From assembly GCF_036588685.1 (NCBI RefSeq), contig NC_086380.1, forward strand, positions 48,720,544 to 48,784,543: a stretch of 64,000 nt of DNA. Direction: 5' to 3'. This stretch comes from Mytilus trossulus (taxonomy: Eukaryota > Mollusca > Bivalvia > Mytilida > Mytilidae). Shown here in pieces: positions 1 through 12,701 of the stretch. The translations under genes were made by a program, and so were the position numbers. The first letter of the stretch is position 1; every line of letters begins with the position of its first letter. The notes below the pieces were generated by a model. It did not search any database and had not been told where the DNA came from. It worked only from the letters and a program-made list of their open reading frames with translations.

Positions 1-1288
1 GCCTTTAACTGAAAACCACAATTTTGTCACTTCTGATGGCTGAATAGATTTTTTTAAACTTACTTTGACTTTGTGTCATCAGCACTATCCCCATCTGATG
101 CAAAACTGGTCATTAACTGGTTAGCAGGTCTAATAGAGAGAAAATACAAGCAAAGACTGGTTAGCAAAATCTAATAGAAAGAAAATACAAGCACAACTTT
201 GTACAGAATCTGCTGCATGTTTAAGGACACTACAACACTGGACTTTCATGTAAAATTAGCATGCTTGATTTTAAAAGCAGAGAAGCATTCTGGGTAAAAC
301 TGTCATGCTTTATATCTAAGATTAGCATTCATATAATTGTCAGTTCTTTCACTTGACATACCCTTTTTTCTTTGTGCTTTGTCTCCTGGATGTTGAATTG
401 TAACAATGGCTTTTTAAAAAATTTAGAAGTTTAAAAAAAAACTTACTTAAATCTTATACAGCATTAAATTTATAAATGGTTAATGTATCTGGAATGTTAA
501 AATTCATCCCGACCTCTGGTTCCATAATACATGTATTGAAAATCCATGATTATTTAGTTATAAGCTAAAAATGGTTGTACATGTTAGAAATATTGTAATA
601 GGTATTGAAGAATTATATTATCTTTCCATAGATTTTAATGTGTAGTTCTTATTTCTTCAATGGCTTTAATTATGATACAATATTCACATACTTGATTATA
701 TTTGATCACAATACAATATTGATACATGTACCAGAATTGGATAATATTTAGTAATTTCAAGCAAAACAATAATATCAAGCCTAGTCAAGCTAAGTAAACA
801 CAACATACAAATTTCTTTATGCACAAATTTGAATACAAGGTTCTCACAAAGGGGAGATTATAAGTCCTGGACTAATCAAAATCTGCTTTTAGTGATCATT
901 TTCAAAGTTTGTGATTCCAAAGATGCATCAAGACTTTGATATATTGTGGATCAACTGAGCACACATTTTATCATTTTGTGACAAAAGCTTTAAACAATCA
1001 AAAAAAATTTATTTGCTTGCTCTATTTTTTTTATTTTTTTTTTTATAAAAACTGAAATTATAAATGATATAGCAATAAAATTTCACCTTCTAAAAATAAC
1101 ACACCAAAGCCAAAAAAGATTAGTCCCAGACATGGAATCACCTTCAAAATTCCTAAGTGTTGAATAGATCTATTTCTATGTAGCTGACATTACTCTTCCC
1201 TAGTTAGCAATCAACATACAGGAACATCATAATTTAAGCATTTCTGAACCTTAAAAAATATTTACAACTATTAAGGCTAATCACTTAC
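1..1288. other. Left edge: RILPL intron 5, no exon recognised
   Basis: AT-rich sequence with long T and A runs. I looked on the minus strand for the C-terminal RILPL segment and found none I could support, so the terminal exon probably lies beyond the window. Confidence 0.5.
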
Positions 1289-1560
1289 TTTGGTTTATAA
1301 TCAGCTAATTCTTCCTCTACTGCTATAAGTTTTGTTTTAAGTTCATTTCTCTCCAATAAAACAGTTCTTAATTCATTTAATGTAAATCGAGGACGGTTTG
1401 GATCTTTTAAGTCAATCACCATTTTGCCAACCATACTAAGTTTTTGTTGTAATTTTTCAAAACTTTCGTCAGTAGGTTCATCATTTGGAATGAAATTGTC
1501 TACGGAATGTTCAATAATATCTTCATGTAAGTTCTTTTGATGTGGCTCTTCATCTACTTC
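1289..1560 (-). CDS. RILPL: RILPL exon 5 (RH2 domain)
   Basis: Acceptor TTTCTGTAG before 1560, donor GTAAGT after 1289, leaving phase 2, so at least one more exon follows to the left. It contains the RH2 signature DLKDPNRPRFTLNELRTVLL followed by ERNELKTKLIAVEEELADYK. Confidence 0.87.
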
Positions 1561-4500
1561 CTACAGAAATAGTATCAAAAAATACTTTTAAAATATGCAA
1601 TAAAGTCTACCTAAATTAAGCCTCTTGCCTTTGTTAGTCTTGTATATTTTTTTTATTTCAATTCATCTATAATTTTAGTAGTTTAGACAGTGTAAAAAAA
1701 ACTTCCATGGAAATGAGATGTGCTGATGCTGATACAAATTGTAGATTTCAGGGGTGGATCCAGCTATTAAAAAAAGGAGGTTCCTAACCCAGGACAAAAG
1801 GGGGGGTCAACTACATGACCCCATTCAAATGCATTGATCGTCAAAAAAAAGGGGTTCCCTCCCCTGTTCCACCACTGCATCAGCATGCTAAATATCATTT
1901 ACTTACCATTAATCCTTTGATTTTTTTCCTTGAAGTGACCTAGTTATACACTTTTTACAAAAAAGGTTCCCAAGAAAGAGCATACCTATTTGAAGTAACC
2001 ACCCTTGTGACAATGCTCTACATGTATATACTCACAACTTCTCTCAGTGGGTTGGGCTTTTCCTGAGTGGGTGTGTCTACTCGATCTTCTTCCTGAGACT
2101 CTTGATCTCTCATTATTTCCTGTATCTGATGGATTTGTTGTTCTTTATCTACAAGCTGAGCCTCTAACTCACTCTTTTCTTCTAACAAAGTTCTAGATTG
2201 TTTTTTATGTGTTGTGTTTTTCTTACGTAGTTCTGTATTCACTTTCACAACTTGTTCTAATTGTGTCTGTAGCTAAATTGTAAAATAATATTTTGGTAAA
2301 TTAAACCTGCTTTAAATGATATCTGGCTTAGTTATTTTACTCTTCATATAACACAATAATGTAGTATTAGATCCAGTTATAAAAGTTGTCAGGTTTTGAT
2401 TGAATGGTCACAATAATCCCTTTACTACATGTAGCTCAACTAATGCAATGTGTGATAGTGAGGTGAGAGGAGAGAGATCTTTTGGATGAGACTTTTGACC
2501 AATGAACAGAAAAGCTGCTATGGTGTGAGCTGTTGAAGTGTACAGTCTGCATGGTCTGTTTTGTTTTTTGTGTCAATTTTGTAACATCTGCATAATACAG
2601 TACAGTTCAAGAGTACCAACTCTCCCACACCCTACACCGAGGAAAATGTCGGAGCCACTCCGACAAACTCCGATATTCCTCCCAAAATGTTGGGAGGAAT
2701 TTGGGAGTAATCTCTCCCAAAATCAGGTAAATGTTTATTGTGATAACGAGCTCACTCTCTACACCGAGGAATTAATTGCCCTTATCCTACTTTGATCTAT
2801 ACCGGCACAAGACTGAATGGGTAATTGGATTACCTGACAGGTAAAGGTTGAAGTAATAAAGAGTTATATTTCCGGTCTACTGTACCAGTTTAAGTGTCAA
2901 ACAGGTGAAAAATTTTAAATGTCTTTTATACTAATTAAATTTCATTTGTGGTAATAAAAACTAAAGTCAAAATATTTTCGTATTTTTTGTTAGCCCATCT
3001 AAAAATATCTTAACCTTAATGTACTTGCTTAAAAAAAAACCGATTATAAAATATAGCGGAATATGTGAAAAACAAAATATTCTACTTCAAAGTTAAAGTC
3101 TTTATTTAAAAATTATAAGTCTAAACGTTTTATATATACAAGTAAAAAGGAAAATTTATTCACCATTCATTAGACAAAATGATTGCCCCGTATTAATTGT
3201 GTAAATCTACGGCATTTTCTTTTTACGATTATCTAATTGCTGGAATGAATAAAAGATTTAAAAGCAAAATGTTGTTGTTAATTCTTTCAATTGTATTTAA
3301 GTTTTATAAAAAATGAAAACTACTTAATTTTGACCTCGATGTCTTCACCAGTAAATTAATATTTTATTTACGAAATGAGCATACTTGTGTAAAAATAACC
3401 GGAAACTTTCGCTAAACTAATCTGAGCAGTTAAATAAAATTACGTGTTTGAAAGTTTTGTATATTCAAGTAAAAAGGAAAATATTATTCACCATTCGTTA
3501 TGCTTAACAATTACGTCATTTTCGTTTTACGATTTGTTGGCAGTACAGCAGAATAATAATACATTTCCGTTACAACAGGAATACTTCCAGCTGCATTAAT
3601 TCGTCTTTGTTTAATATTAACTTTCGCACAATGAATGTAAATTTGTGTATTTTCAACAAAAGATTTTATAAACAATTATTTGCCGTGCGAAGACAATTCC
3701 ACGATACACATCTCAGTTATCAACAGTTTGGGTTGAACTTGAACTTGACTTACTTAACAATGTTAAATGCTAAAAATAGTTAACATCAATGTTATCCACA
3801 GCACGAGTTTTTTAAAGGGCGGGAAAAAATATCGCGTACTAGTAAACTCAGGTGACCTTTCTGGCCGACCGTGGGAAAATCCATTCAAGGTTTCTAAAGT
3901 TGCAGAACGACATTTTTGTGCAATCGTATTGAGGCTCCAGAAGGTCCTTTTACAATTGATTTATCGGGAAAATATAATTCTTATCCGAATAAACGTGAAC
4001 ACATTTTTAACTATTTGAATTTTAATGTTTTATCTTTCAAAAAAGAAAGTACATTAGTTATATGTCCATGGTCAATAATATAGATTTACAGTTGGTGATG
4101 TATTAATTGAAATTATGATGGAAATTGTCCGGGGTGACTGATTGTATTCAAATGACAATAATCATGATAATACGATAAAGAAATGCCAATTGTAGGCGGT
4201 TGGGAAATTTTGAAAATAAAATGATGACTGATTTAACTGGAATAGAATATTATGATGGGCAATTATGAGGTTTGATAAATTTTATTAAAATAATTAAAGG
4301 ATTAGTGACCTATCGGATAGCGATAAGCGGATTACTTATCATCACAACTTTTAACATCTTTTGTAAACGTAAAATGATTGAGCGTCATAAACTTGTCAAA
4401 CACCGGTAGAATTATAGTACATTTATAATATAATTAATGTGAAAATATTTTTCACTTTCCAAATTCAAATGACGAAATTGATATTATACTTTCGTCAATT

Positions 4501-7500
4501 TGAAAACCGTTCCGTAAAATGCGAAAATGACGAGCACTATCAATATCACTTGAAATTATTTCCTTTGTCAACAGAGTTGTCATTTAACAGTTTCTGTTCG
4601 TAATTTGAATTATTCAAGTCTGTATAAATGTACCGAGGTGGTGAAACATCATATTTTACATTGCTCAATAAATTAAGTTTACTTGATGATCCAATGAATC
4701 GGGTTACCGAAAAAAAACATGATTTTATTAGCCAGTTGATTTTTTAATAATGAACAATTAATGCGCTGATATCGCTTATTGAATAAGTTATAAAAGAAAC
4801 TAATTGTGGCAAAATCGTCCTTGCTGAAAGAACACAATGTATGACCTGACCGGACTGTAATAGAAACACAAAATAACAATTTTCTTCATACTTTTTCGTA
4901 TGTACGTTCTATTTTAAAGACACTAATATAAAAGATAATAATTATCTTATTCTAAATGATATTGTCACATCTTTATCTGTCAAAGAAAGGAAAACATTTG
5001 CTCAATTTATAATACCGTGATTTTAAAGCACACCTGTGCAACCAAGATCGATTAAATGTTCAAAGGTAAATTATCTAGGTAATCCAATTATGTTGTCACG
5101 CGTCGTTAATTTTAAGTACATCCGATGGGCAATAAACCAATTAACAGCCACGCGGTGTTGGGAGAGAATCTTTGGAGGATTTTAGGAGTGAAATCCGCGG
5201 TACACGGTGTGATTCCGAGAAACACGGAAATCGGACAAAAAAGATATCGAATCGATATTTTTGGATGGTACTGTACATGCAGTGTGAAATATTACTAAAT
5301 TGTGTTATTTTCTACAAAATTGTGTCTTTTTATAAATGTGAATGCTTGAAATTTTATGTTTATAGCAATGTACTCTATTCTAACGTATCAAAATATCAAG
5401 ATGCTTTTATTGACCACTATCTCTAGACTTTGACAACCATACATGACAACAAGCATTTGCCAAACGAACATAATTTCAAATTATTGCAAGATATCTTACT
5501 GCTTCACAATCTATACTTTTCTGACTCAGGTCTCTTTTTTGTTTCCTTAGATCATCTCTCTGCTTGTCAACAGTATCTTTTAACTTCATCAGAACTTCAA
5601 TTTCTTTTTCCTCAGTTTCTGAAAGTACAGCCAGCATTTTTTATTCCTCTCATTATATTGAAGAAATAATTTCATATCAAATGAAATTTCAATTCATTCT
5701 TACATTTGTCTTAATGATCTTATCTTATTTGACTATCTGCAATCTAACAAATATGTGTGTGATTCTAGTTACCCTACCTACATATTATAAGAATAATCGT
5801 CTATATTGACACTATCTGTGTTTTTTAATTCAATAAATATTTTTCACAAACCTGTTGGATTTATATGTTAACAAATTAAACATTGAGCCAGTTGTCCACT
5901 TTCAGACAAAAATTATGTTTTTTTTCTTACAGGCATTATGTAATGACAGCTTATAAGAAAGATGCTTACAAAAATTTCAAAGCTTATACAGAATTATTAA
6001 TTCATTTTCATTTGTAATATACATATTTTATTTTCAATCTTGAACATTTTCTAGTAATGATTTGATGTATGTTTGGCAGGGTTTCCGCTGGCGGTCGCCA
6101 TTTTCGCAATTTGCGAAAAAATAATAATTTTGGCGATTAAAATTCGTCATTGGCGAAAGAATTTGGCGAAAGAAATATATATCACGATTTATTTTCAGCC
6201 ATCTTGTTCATTTACTTTTTTCGGGTTTCTCTGACTTAAACGATCAGACAATACTCGGAATTCACCTTGAACTCGTTCAGATTTTGACAGAAAATCAATA
6301 ATCAGCTGATTGCATTCATAGCTATCGACATCAAAGGACTAATTAATAAAGGTGTTGATTGTATGATATGACAAAATGATATAATTAAATGGCTTCTGCC
6401 ACATGTCACAAAAGGAATTTATTAACCACTTTACGACGCACGTGTTTGAAGCAAAATTTTTACGCTTCCTCTCCTTCTTTTAATGAAAAGAAAATTGTTG
6501 TAATAACGAAAGATGTTCAAAAACTTGAAAGGTTCTGACTTAAAACTTTATCATTTAACTTTCATATAGATAGTTGATTTGAGTGGGTATTTCAAAGTCG
6601 TTTCAGTTACACACGTGTTTCAAGCATATATAGTTTTACTTATTTACGATGGTTTAGAAAAGAAAACTGTCGTTATGAAAAAATCTATTCAAAAGGTTGG
6701 CATGAGAGTAACCCTTCACTGTAATGACTACACCTTACACAAGGGATCAATTCCAAGTGATAAGATGCTTCGTTTTGATGTTAAAAAATACTTCTTATTT
6801 AGGGGGGGGGCTGGAAAAAGGAAATTTAAAAGAAAAATATATTTGTGTTACTTGGCGAAAAAAAAAAAAAAAAGTGGCGAAAAATATATTGTTTTGGCGA
6901 AAGAGGTGGCGAAAAAAATATTTGACCCAGGGGAAACCCTGATGTTTGGTCAATTTTTTTTGTAAAGGAGAATAAAGGGGGAAACAAATTTTTAATGCAT
7001 TTTCTTCCTATAAATTCTATCCCTGATCACCATGGTTACACATCAAATATTTACTAACGTTTAGTTACAGCAGCTACTTCCTCTTTAACAGCTACAGTCT
7101 GGCTTTGTAGATGTTCTTTTAACCTTCTGTTGTCAATTTCTAACCTATTAATAGAATTGTATAGGTCTTTTGTCTCTCTATGCCAGTTTTCTTCTATCTG
7201 TTCAAGCTCCTAATAAAAGCAATATCCACGATATTAGTTATGTAAGTTTTGTGGTAATTATCAGAAAGTCTGGAACAAAGATTAAACAACATACACAGCT
7301 GAATGTCTATAACATGGTGCCATTTTAGGTCACACAACATGTACATTATTTTTTACATTTTGAGTCAAGTTTATCACTCAATAATTGTTTTTTTTCACAT
7401 TCCAATTGTGTTCAACCAAAAGTGCTATTATCTTGCTTAGCTTTTATTCCAGCATGTGCTATCTATACATTGATATATATGTGTGTTGTCTGTCTGTATG

Positions 7501-9801
7501 TTTGTGTTGTGTGTGTATCTGATGTTATAGCATTTGTGTTTTGTTTGTTTTAAGTATCAGTCAGTTAAAGAGCTCTTAAGAGCTCATGTTCTTTGTTATT
7601 ATGTATATATGCAACCCGACTTTAAAGAAAGATTACTTTACTGTACTTTACTTTTCTAATACAATGTACAGTGTACATTTTTTGTAGTTTAACACATGTT
7701 TATGCACTAGACTGTTTAGTTAAATTCAAATTAAAATCTGAAACTGAATTCAAATGTATTCACAAATCAGGGAACTTATTTAGAACACACATTCAAAGTA
7801 TTTTTTCTCTCAAATCTAGATCTATCATTTGCGTCTTTATATTTCAGTACCCATTTGTCAATGTTTATCTCAATTCTATTTTTTACCGATTATTCTCAAT
7901 TCTATACTTTATTACCAATTATTTTCTTTAATGAAGACCATCCTTGGCATCCTGAATAACCATTCACTTATTCTACTTTACTACTCTTACATACGTGTAC
8001 ATGTATCATGCTTATGATATGATTATCATGGTTATGCTTATTTAAATTGCATGTACAAGTATCTCAATGTTTTGATCTGATCATAATTTCTGTGTATTTT
8101 AATTAATGTGCTGTTTGCATGGTCAGGTCAAAAAAAATTAATGTCTGTATAAGGTTACATTATAAAAATAAATAGGGTAGGTAGGTTAGGTATTTCCATT
8201 TTATTTTCTGCAGTCTGTCTTGCTGTGGTTCTAGTTGTCCATGGGCATACCCGTATTTTTTTAATGATTGGATTATTTCCCTTTGTTATTGATTGGAAAA
8301 AATGGCGGCAAAATGTTTATTTGATCAAACTAGTTGCAAATTTCCTTAAAACAGCTATCATATTCATGATTATGAACATTGAGATGTATCAGGCAACACT
8401 ATCTTCACTTTTAACACGAGTTCAGTTTTTTCAGAACTGAAATTAAATGGCTTAGGGTCGGCGCTCAAATTAGGGTCGGTCGGGTAACTGTAAACATACA
8501 TATTTTTTTGGGCCTCATTGGATGTCATGCATCTGCACACATTTTTAACTGTCATGCTCAGTAGTCTTTGTGATGTTTTTTATTTTACCTTAGACTTCTT
8601 TAGACTGTTTTATTGTTTCATTAATCATGATCATGACTTTTTTCATGATTATTCTATAAACACTATATTATTTCATGTATTCAGCGGTTTTGTATTTACA
8701 CAATATTAATTAATTCTATCAATAGAATTACTGTGTTTGCTTTAAAATATTGATTTCATAACTGTAAATTTGCAATTGATCAATAGTCAATACACTGCAT
8801 ATTTATTTTATTATAATTATTGATTCCTACCTTAATCATGTTAATACTGGCATTAAAATGCTTGTACTATTATGATCATGACAATATATTTCTCAAATAA
8901 GTGCAATCAACAAAGAACATTCTTTTATCATAATGTCCTGATTTTGGGATTAACAGATACTATGACAAGTAAGAAACATGCAAAAGAAAAGACATAAAAC
9001 ATTGTACAAACATAATATGGGGACGAAGTCCCCAATAACAGTAGAAAATTCAATAAAAAAAAAAATCGGGAAAATTTCCCGAATTTTTCATTGTACTAAT
9101 GAACTCAAAATCATTCAATTTTTTTTATGTCATGTTTTGAAATCCCGGACCTGCGCAGAAATCTACAATGTACTTCCTTTTTCCGGTTTTGTTTGTATGA
9201 ATCTTTAAGTAAAATACATATTTACCAGTCTATTATAAATAGGAAGGAACGCAATACCAATTTAATTTTTTTAAATAATTCCTTGATATGAAAAAACGTC
9301 AACTGATGATAGCGTTTCTTTGTTTACATTGCATATGACGTCATAACTTAAATAACGTCACAACTAAAATCCCTAACAACAGAACCAAAATCGGAAACGT
9401 TACGTTATTTCCGTTTCTTTTTTAACAAATATTTGATATTCATACAGACTTCGTCCCCATTTACAGGTAATGCCTGCCTCATATTAACAAAAATTAACCT
9501 CTTCATATTTCATTCTTTCTTGTGCCTTTTCGTTTTTTTCAGATTCCAATTTTTGAATTGTTGTCCTGAGTTCCGTTATTTCTGTATTCTCACGTTCGTA
9601 TCTAGCTGCTAATGATTCTAAATTTTCTAATGCTTTGATCACTTTTGGCATCAAATCTGTTACTGCTTCGACACCGAATGTTTCTATCATTCTTTCGAAT
9701 TCTTTGCCAATTGACGCGGCTTGGTCGTACACGTCAACGACTGAAATAGCATCATCAGCCTCTTCTGCCATTACTTCTCTGTCAGATATAAATGTATCCA
9801 T
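1289..9801 (-). CDS. RILPL: RILP-like protein gene (RILPL1/2 homologue), five exons, 3' end outside window
   Basis: Cytoplasmic coiled-coil adaptor of the RILP family. In vertebrates RILPL1/2 bind phosphorylated Rab8/Rab10 and act at cilia, centrosomes and lysosomes. Exons on the minus strand are 9801-9499, 7209-7059, 5618-5500, 2272-2036 and 1560-1289, with GT-AG borders and compatible phases, giving about 360 residues. The RH1 domain spans exons 1 and 2 (about residues 18-115; VYDQAASIGKEFERMIETFG and ELEQIEENWHRETKDLY). Exons 3-4 are coiled coil (MKLKDTVDKQRDDLRKQKRD). Exon 5 carries the RH2 helix with RPRFTLNELRTVLLERNELK, the signature that contacts phospho-Rab. Human RILPL1 is about 400 residues, so only a short C-terminus is missing. 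The ATG at 9801 is chosen because it opens the RH1 exon. The gene is divergent from TMED2. The family is sure; whether it corresponds to RILPL1 or RILPL2 is not resolved. Confidence 0.88.
1751..1876. mobile_element. Short MITE-like repeat in RILPL intron 4
   Basis: About 126 bp. It opens with CAGGGGTGGATCCAGC and closes with a degenerate complement ending TTCCACCACTG. The interior has G-rich and A-rich runs. A second sequence with the same tip (CAGGGGCGGATCCAGG) starts near 55356. I remember this terminus as very common in mussel DNA. No clear target duplication is seen. Confidence 0.5.
2036..2272 (-). CDS. RILPL: RILPL exon 4 (coiled coil and acidic linker)
   Basis: Acceptor CAATTTAG before 2272, donor GTGAGT after 2036, 79 codons in phase 0. 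It encodes LQTQLEQVVKVNTELRKKN, then a Glu/Gln-rich helix and a linker (PTQEKPNPLREV). Confidence 0.85.
2600..5215. mobile_element. Possible old inverted-arm element in RILPL intron 3
   Basis: Diverged inverted similarity links both ends. TAATTGGATTACCTGACAGG near 2822 faces TAGGTAATCCAATTATG near 5075, and CTCTCCCACACC near 2620 faces GGTGTTGGGAGAG near 5154. Inside, GTAAAAAGGAAAAT..TTATTCACCATTC occurs twice as a direct repeat (about 3142 and 3469). No coding sequence is seen. The boundaries are uncertain. Confidence 0.3.
5500..5618 (-). CDS. RILPL: RILPL exon 3 (coiled coil)
   Basis: Acceptor ACTTTCAG before 5618, donor GTAAGA after 5500. The two leading bases complete the codon left open by exon 2. 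It encodes KLKDTVDKQRDDLRKQKRDL, matching the RILPL central coiled coil. Plus-strand reading frames over this interval are shadows. Confidence 0.83.
6077..6941. mobile_element. Non-autonomous hAT-type element with 8-bp target duplication
   Basis: An 865-bp unit in RILPL intron 2. It begins CAGGGTTTCC and ends GGAAACCCTG, a perfect 10-bp terminal inverted repeat. It is flanked on both sides by ATGTTTGG (6069-6076 and 6942-6949). CAGGG tips and an 8-bp duplication are the hallmarks of hAT transposons. TGGCGAAA-like motifs crowd both subterminal regions (about 6130-6175 and 6850-6915). Reading frames inside (for example 6579-6965) have no transposase features, so it is a deletion or MITE-type derivative. 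Confidence 0.85.
7059..7209 (-). CDS. RILPL: RILPL exon 2 (RH1 second half)
   Basis: Acceptor TTATTAG before 7209, donor GTTAGT after 7059, ending in phase 1. It encodes ELEQIEENWHRETKDLYNSI and the following coiled coil, the RH1 second helix. Confidence 0.85.
9017..9460. mobile_element. Dispersed element with ATGGGGACGAAGT ends
   Basis: The left end ATGGGGACGAAGT is mirrored by ACTTCGTCCCCAT at 9448-9460. The left end also contains the palindrome GGGGACGAAGTCCCC, and TCGGGAAAATTTCCCGA lies just inside. It is about 444 bp, non-coding, in RILPL intron 1, and ends 38 bp from the exon 1 donor. No matching flanking duplication was found. Confidence 0.55.
9499..9801 (-). CDS. RILPL: RILPL exon 1 (start codon, RH1 first half)
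   Basis: ATG at 9801-9799. The exon codes for 101 residues ending KYEE, then donor GTTAAT, phase 0. It contains the conserved FERMIETFG...LMPKVIKALENLE stretch of RH1. Confidence 0.87.
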
Positions 9802-10874
9802 GGTAGATATTTGATTTTAGTCATGTTTTCCCAAATATACTTTGACCATCTTCCTTATCGAGCACCTGACCCATCCCATTAGCGAGTGTTTTGTGACGTT
9901 GTTCATTAATTCATTTATTAAAACGCCTTCGTGACCTTACACATTGATAAATAAACATTGATGCGGGATAGAAAAATAAATAAAAATGATTCCTTATATT
10001 TTTTATTTATGAATCACGTCGTCTTCCATTGTAAGATTAATAAGTATGCTTATTAATTTTTCAACGAAACAACGTTTTATGTATTTGTTTTATTGTTAAT
10101 TTACTGCAGAAAAGTATAACTTATAACCGAAATTCTACTATTTAATAACGGATCACAACCCCCTTAAAACCTAAATCGGAAAAGTGTATACTCATGATCA
10201 AATCTCAAATCGGGACATACTGAGTCGAATACATGCACTACCAAACTGAGATGTTCATTATAACAGGACAATCATATCAGTAAACCAAATAAATCATTAC
10301 TCCTTTTTTTCCTTGGTATCTTCGACCTGTTTGTGAAATAAAAACACCGGCACGGTAAAGCGATTTTCGTGGGAAGAGGCTTTTATGACAATCTACTATA
10401 CAACACGGAGATTACGTCCAAATTCAAGGGACTGCATTATCTATATTCATTTAAGAGGACAAAAAGAAAGCTCTTGCGAAGATTTGCTGGAAGGGTTTAT
10501 AGATAGATATTCAAATAAATTTCCTGTTTACACTCAGTGAATAAACAAGCACGACTTCATGAAGACATTTGTACAGACTTAAAGCTATGTTCTCTTTTCC
10601 CAAGGAAAAACTGTTAAAAGTGTACTCAATACTGAGTTATGAATACAAGAATAACAGTTACAAATACATTTATAAATTAAGGAACCCTTTTGAGCACGCT
10701 CACATATCCCACGGCTCACATCATTGTCACTGGACAAACAAAATACTACCATAATTCCTAAGTGCAAAGACTCACAACGGTCTACAAAAGTCAACTGATA
10801 GAAAATTTCTTGTAGATATGCACATTAACATATTATGTCCTCTATGTATTGGTCAAAATCTTTTTTTGCATACT
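9802..10874. other. Upstream region of RILPL (intergenic)
   Basis: Divergent intergenic sequence between RILPL and TMED2. The proximal part (9802-9960) has a GTGACGTTG motif near 9892 resembling a CRE half site. The stretch near 10805-10860 resembles a unit of the tandem repeat at 11400-11935, interrupted by the insertion that follows. Confidence 0.4.
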
Positions 10875-11310
10875 ATTGATTGATTGATTGTTGGTTGCTT
10901 AACGTCCAGTGGCAAATATTTCATGCATATTCAGGACGAGAACAAGTTAATAAAAAATGCAATAGGTAGGTAGTTGTAATAGAGGCCATCTAGGATGATG
11001 GTCGGGGAAATTGGGACTGCCACTGGAAAATGAGGGTATATTGGATAGGGACAGACATTTTGCCTTGCAACAGGCCACCTACGGACCCCTCAAAAAGTTG
11101 TCGCAAGGGTTCTTAACGTGCAAAGAGCGTGGAACGCTCTTTACACGAGGCATCGGATTTAACGTCCCACTTCTGACCGGACGTGACTGCGAACTTGATA
11201 CATCCCGCACGGCCAAACGGACGCCCCACTGCGGCAAGCGTTTTACTGCCGGTCGGGAGAAGACCAAGTGACCATATTTCTATTCCTCAGTCACCCTTGG
11301 TTTTTTTTTG
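10875..11310. mobile_element. Retroposon-like insertion with 9-bp flanking repeat
   Basis: A comparatively GC-rich 436-bp unit starting TTGATTGATTGATTGTTGG and ending in a T-run (GGTTTTTTTTTG). TGCATACTA flanks it on both sides (10867-10875 and 11311-11319, one base shared with the unit edge). Overlapping reading frames on both strands at 11011-11271 show no domain. A partial copy of its GCATATTCAGGACGAGAAC segment occurs near 25163. I recall this sequence as a dispersed bivalve repeat but cannot name the family. Confidence 0.6.
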
Positions 11311-11399
11311 TGCATACTAAAATGACATACTGATTTAATTTTATAAATTTGTAAATATTACATGTATTTTCCAGTTGATAACTTACTTATTCTGAAAGA

Positions 11400-11935
11400 A
11401 GTACAATACATTTGATAGGACAGTAAAGCATACCTATCACGGACCAAACTAATAAACCATACAAAGTTTCATAAAACTCTGTCAAATTGGTTATGTGTTT
11501 CAGAAGAGTTGCTTTGACAAACTGTTGCAGTAGTATATTTAGGCCAAATTAAAAGTTCAAACGGGCAAAAATCCTAGAAAAAAATCAATAGTACTTCAGT
11601 CCTGTCGATATACACTTCTACCGTGATAGTATGTCCTTAATATATACATAGTTTCATGAAATTCTAGTATGTGGTGCAGAAGTCATGATAATTATTCTAA
11701 ATTTATAAGTTTAAAGGAGCGTATATAACATGCACATCTACATAGTATGACCTTATATCAACTTCAACGTTTCACGAAATTCTGTTGTGTGGTTTCAGAG
11801 GAGTAATTGCGATGACTGGCAAAGTGTTGTAGCAGTATATTTTGGCCAAAATTCTAAGTTCATATGGTATAACTTCTAGAAAAAAATTATTGAATCCTAA
11901 TTTCCTGTCGATATGCACATACATCGTCCCATGTG
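11400..11935. repeat. Diverged tandem repeat
   Basis: At least two related units share TTTCATAAAACTCTGT / TTTCACGAAATTCTGTTGTG, GTTGCAGTAGTATATTT / GTTGTAGCAGTATATTTTGG and CCTGTCGATATRCAC. The period is roughly 330 bp. Non-coding. Confidence 0.5.
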
Positions 11936-12100
11936 TTAAAGGCTGGGCACATGTTCCACATGGGTATATGGTCAGATTCGGAAAAAAAATGGTTGCTTAT
12001 ATAGGGAATCATTGAAGCGTAACTGGAGCGGGCCCCCTCTTATGTCAGTCAGTGGGCCCCCGGCCACTTATGAAAATTTCTGGATCTGTTACTTACTTAA

Positions 12101-12697
12101 GGTGGTATGGGTGTCTTTCGCCATCTTGGATTGTAAAAAACAGAGAATCTAAGGTCCATATTTCCTATCAAGAAAAATTATACGCAGGAATGCAGATATT
12201 TAATGTGAATTTTCATTTAAAAGAACCAATTTATAAGAATACAACTTAGAAATATTAATATTTTTACAAGTGTAGATTATTTTTTGTTGTTTTTGAATAT
12301 TTTAAAATTGGTAATTTAAGGGGAGGTAACTCTAAAACAGTGCATTTTCTGAAGGACTCTACATGAAATTTTCCTATTTTGTCTTTTAGCCGGAAAAAAC
12401 GTACGGCGACCCTATCTTTTCTTTTGATATTCTCAAAGCATTGTCTGAAAGCAATCTTTTCCTAATAAAATTTTACAATTCTATCATTTTGTTTAGTTTC
12501 TATTCACAAAATGTTGTTTATTCCTGTATAGTCCATACACAATTTGTCATTTTGTCACAACCTGTAGCTTGAGAAAATGCGCGGTGACCTATCATTTTTA
12601 TAATATTTTTGAACATGTATAAATAGAAACTACATTTTGACAAAGTATGAACAAATAATTTATTCTATCATTTTCATTTTAGACTCCCCATACCACC
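12101..12697. mobile_element. MITE with TTAA flanks just upstream of TMED2
   Basis: Terminal inverted repeats of 16 bp with one mismatch (GGTGGTATGGGTGTCT against AGACTCCCCATACCACC). They are bracketed by TTAA at 12097-12100 and 12698-12701, so the target duplication is TTAA (piggyBac-like) or TA. It is 597 bp, non-coding, and its right end lies about 160 bp before the TMED2 start codon. Confidence 0.72.
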
Positions 12698-12701
12698 TTA
12701 A

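Noticed and set aside
6579..6965. 128-residue open frame
   Set aside because: It lies inside the hAT derivative, is driven by A-runs and has no transposase motif.
11011..11271. Overlapping open frames on both strands
   Set aside because: They sit inside a GC-richer dispersed repeat with no domain.
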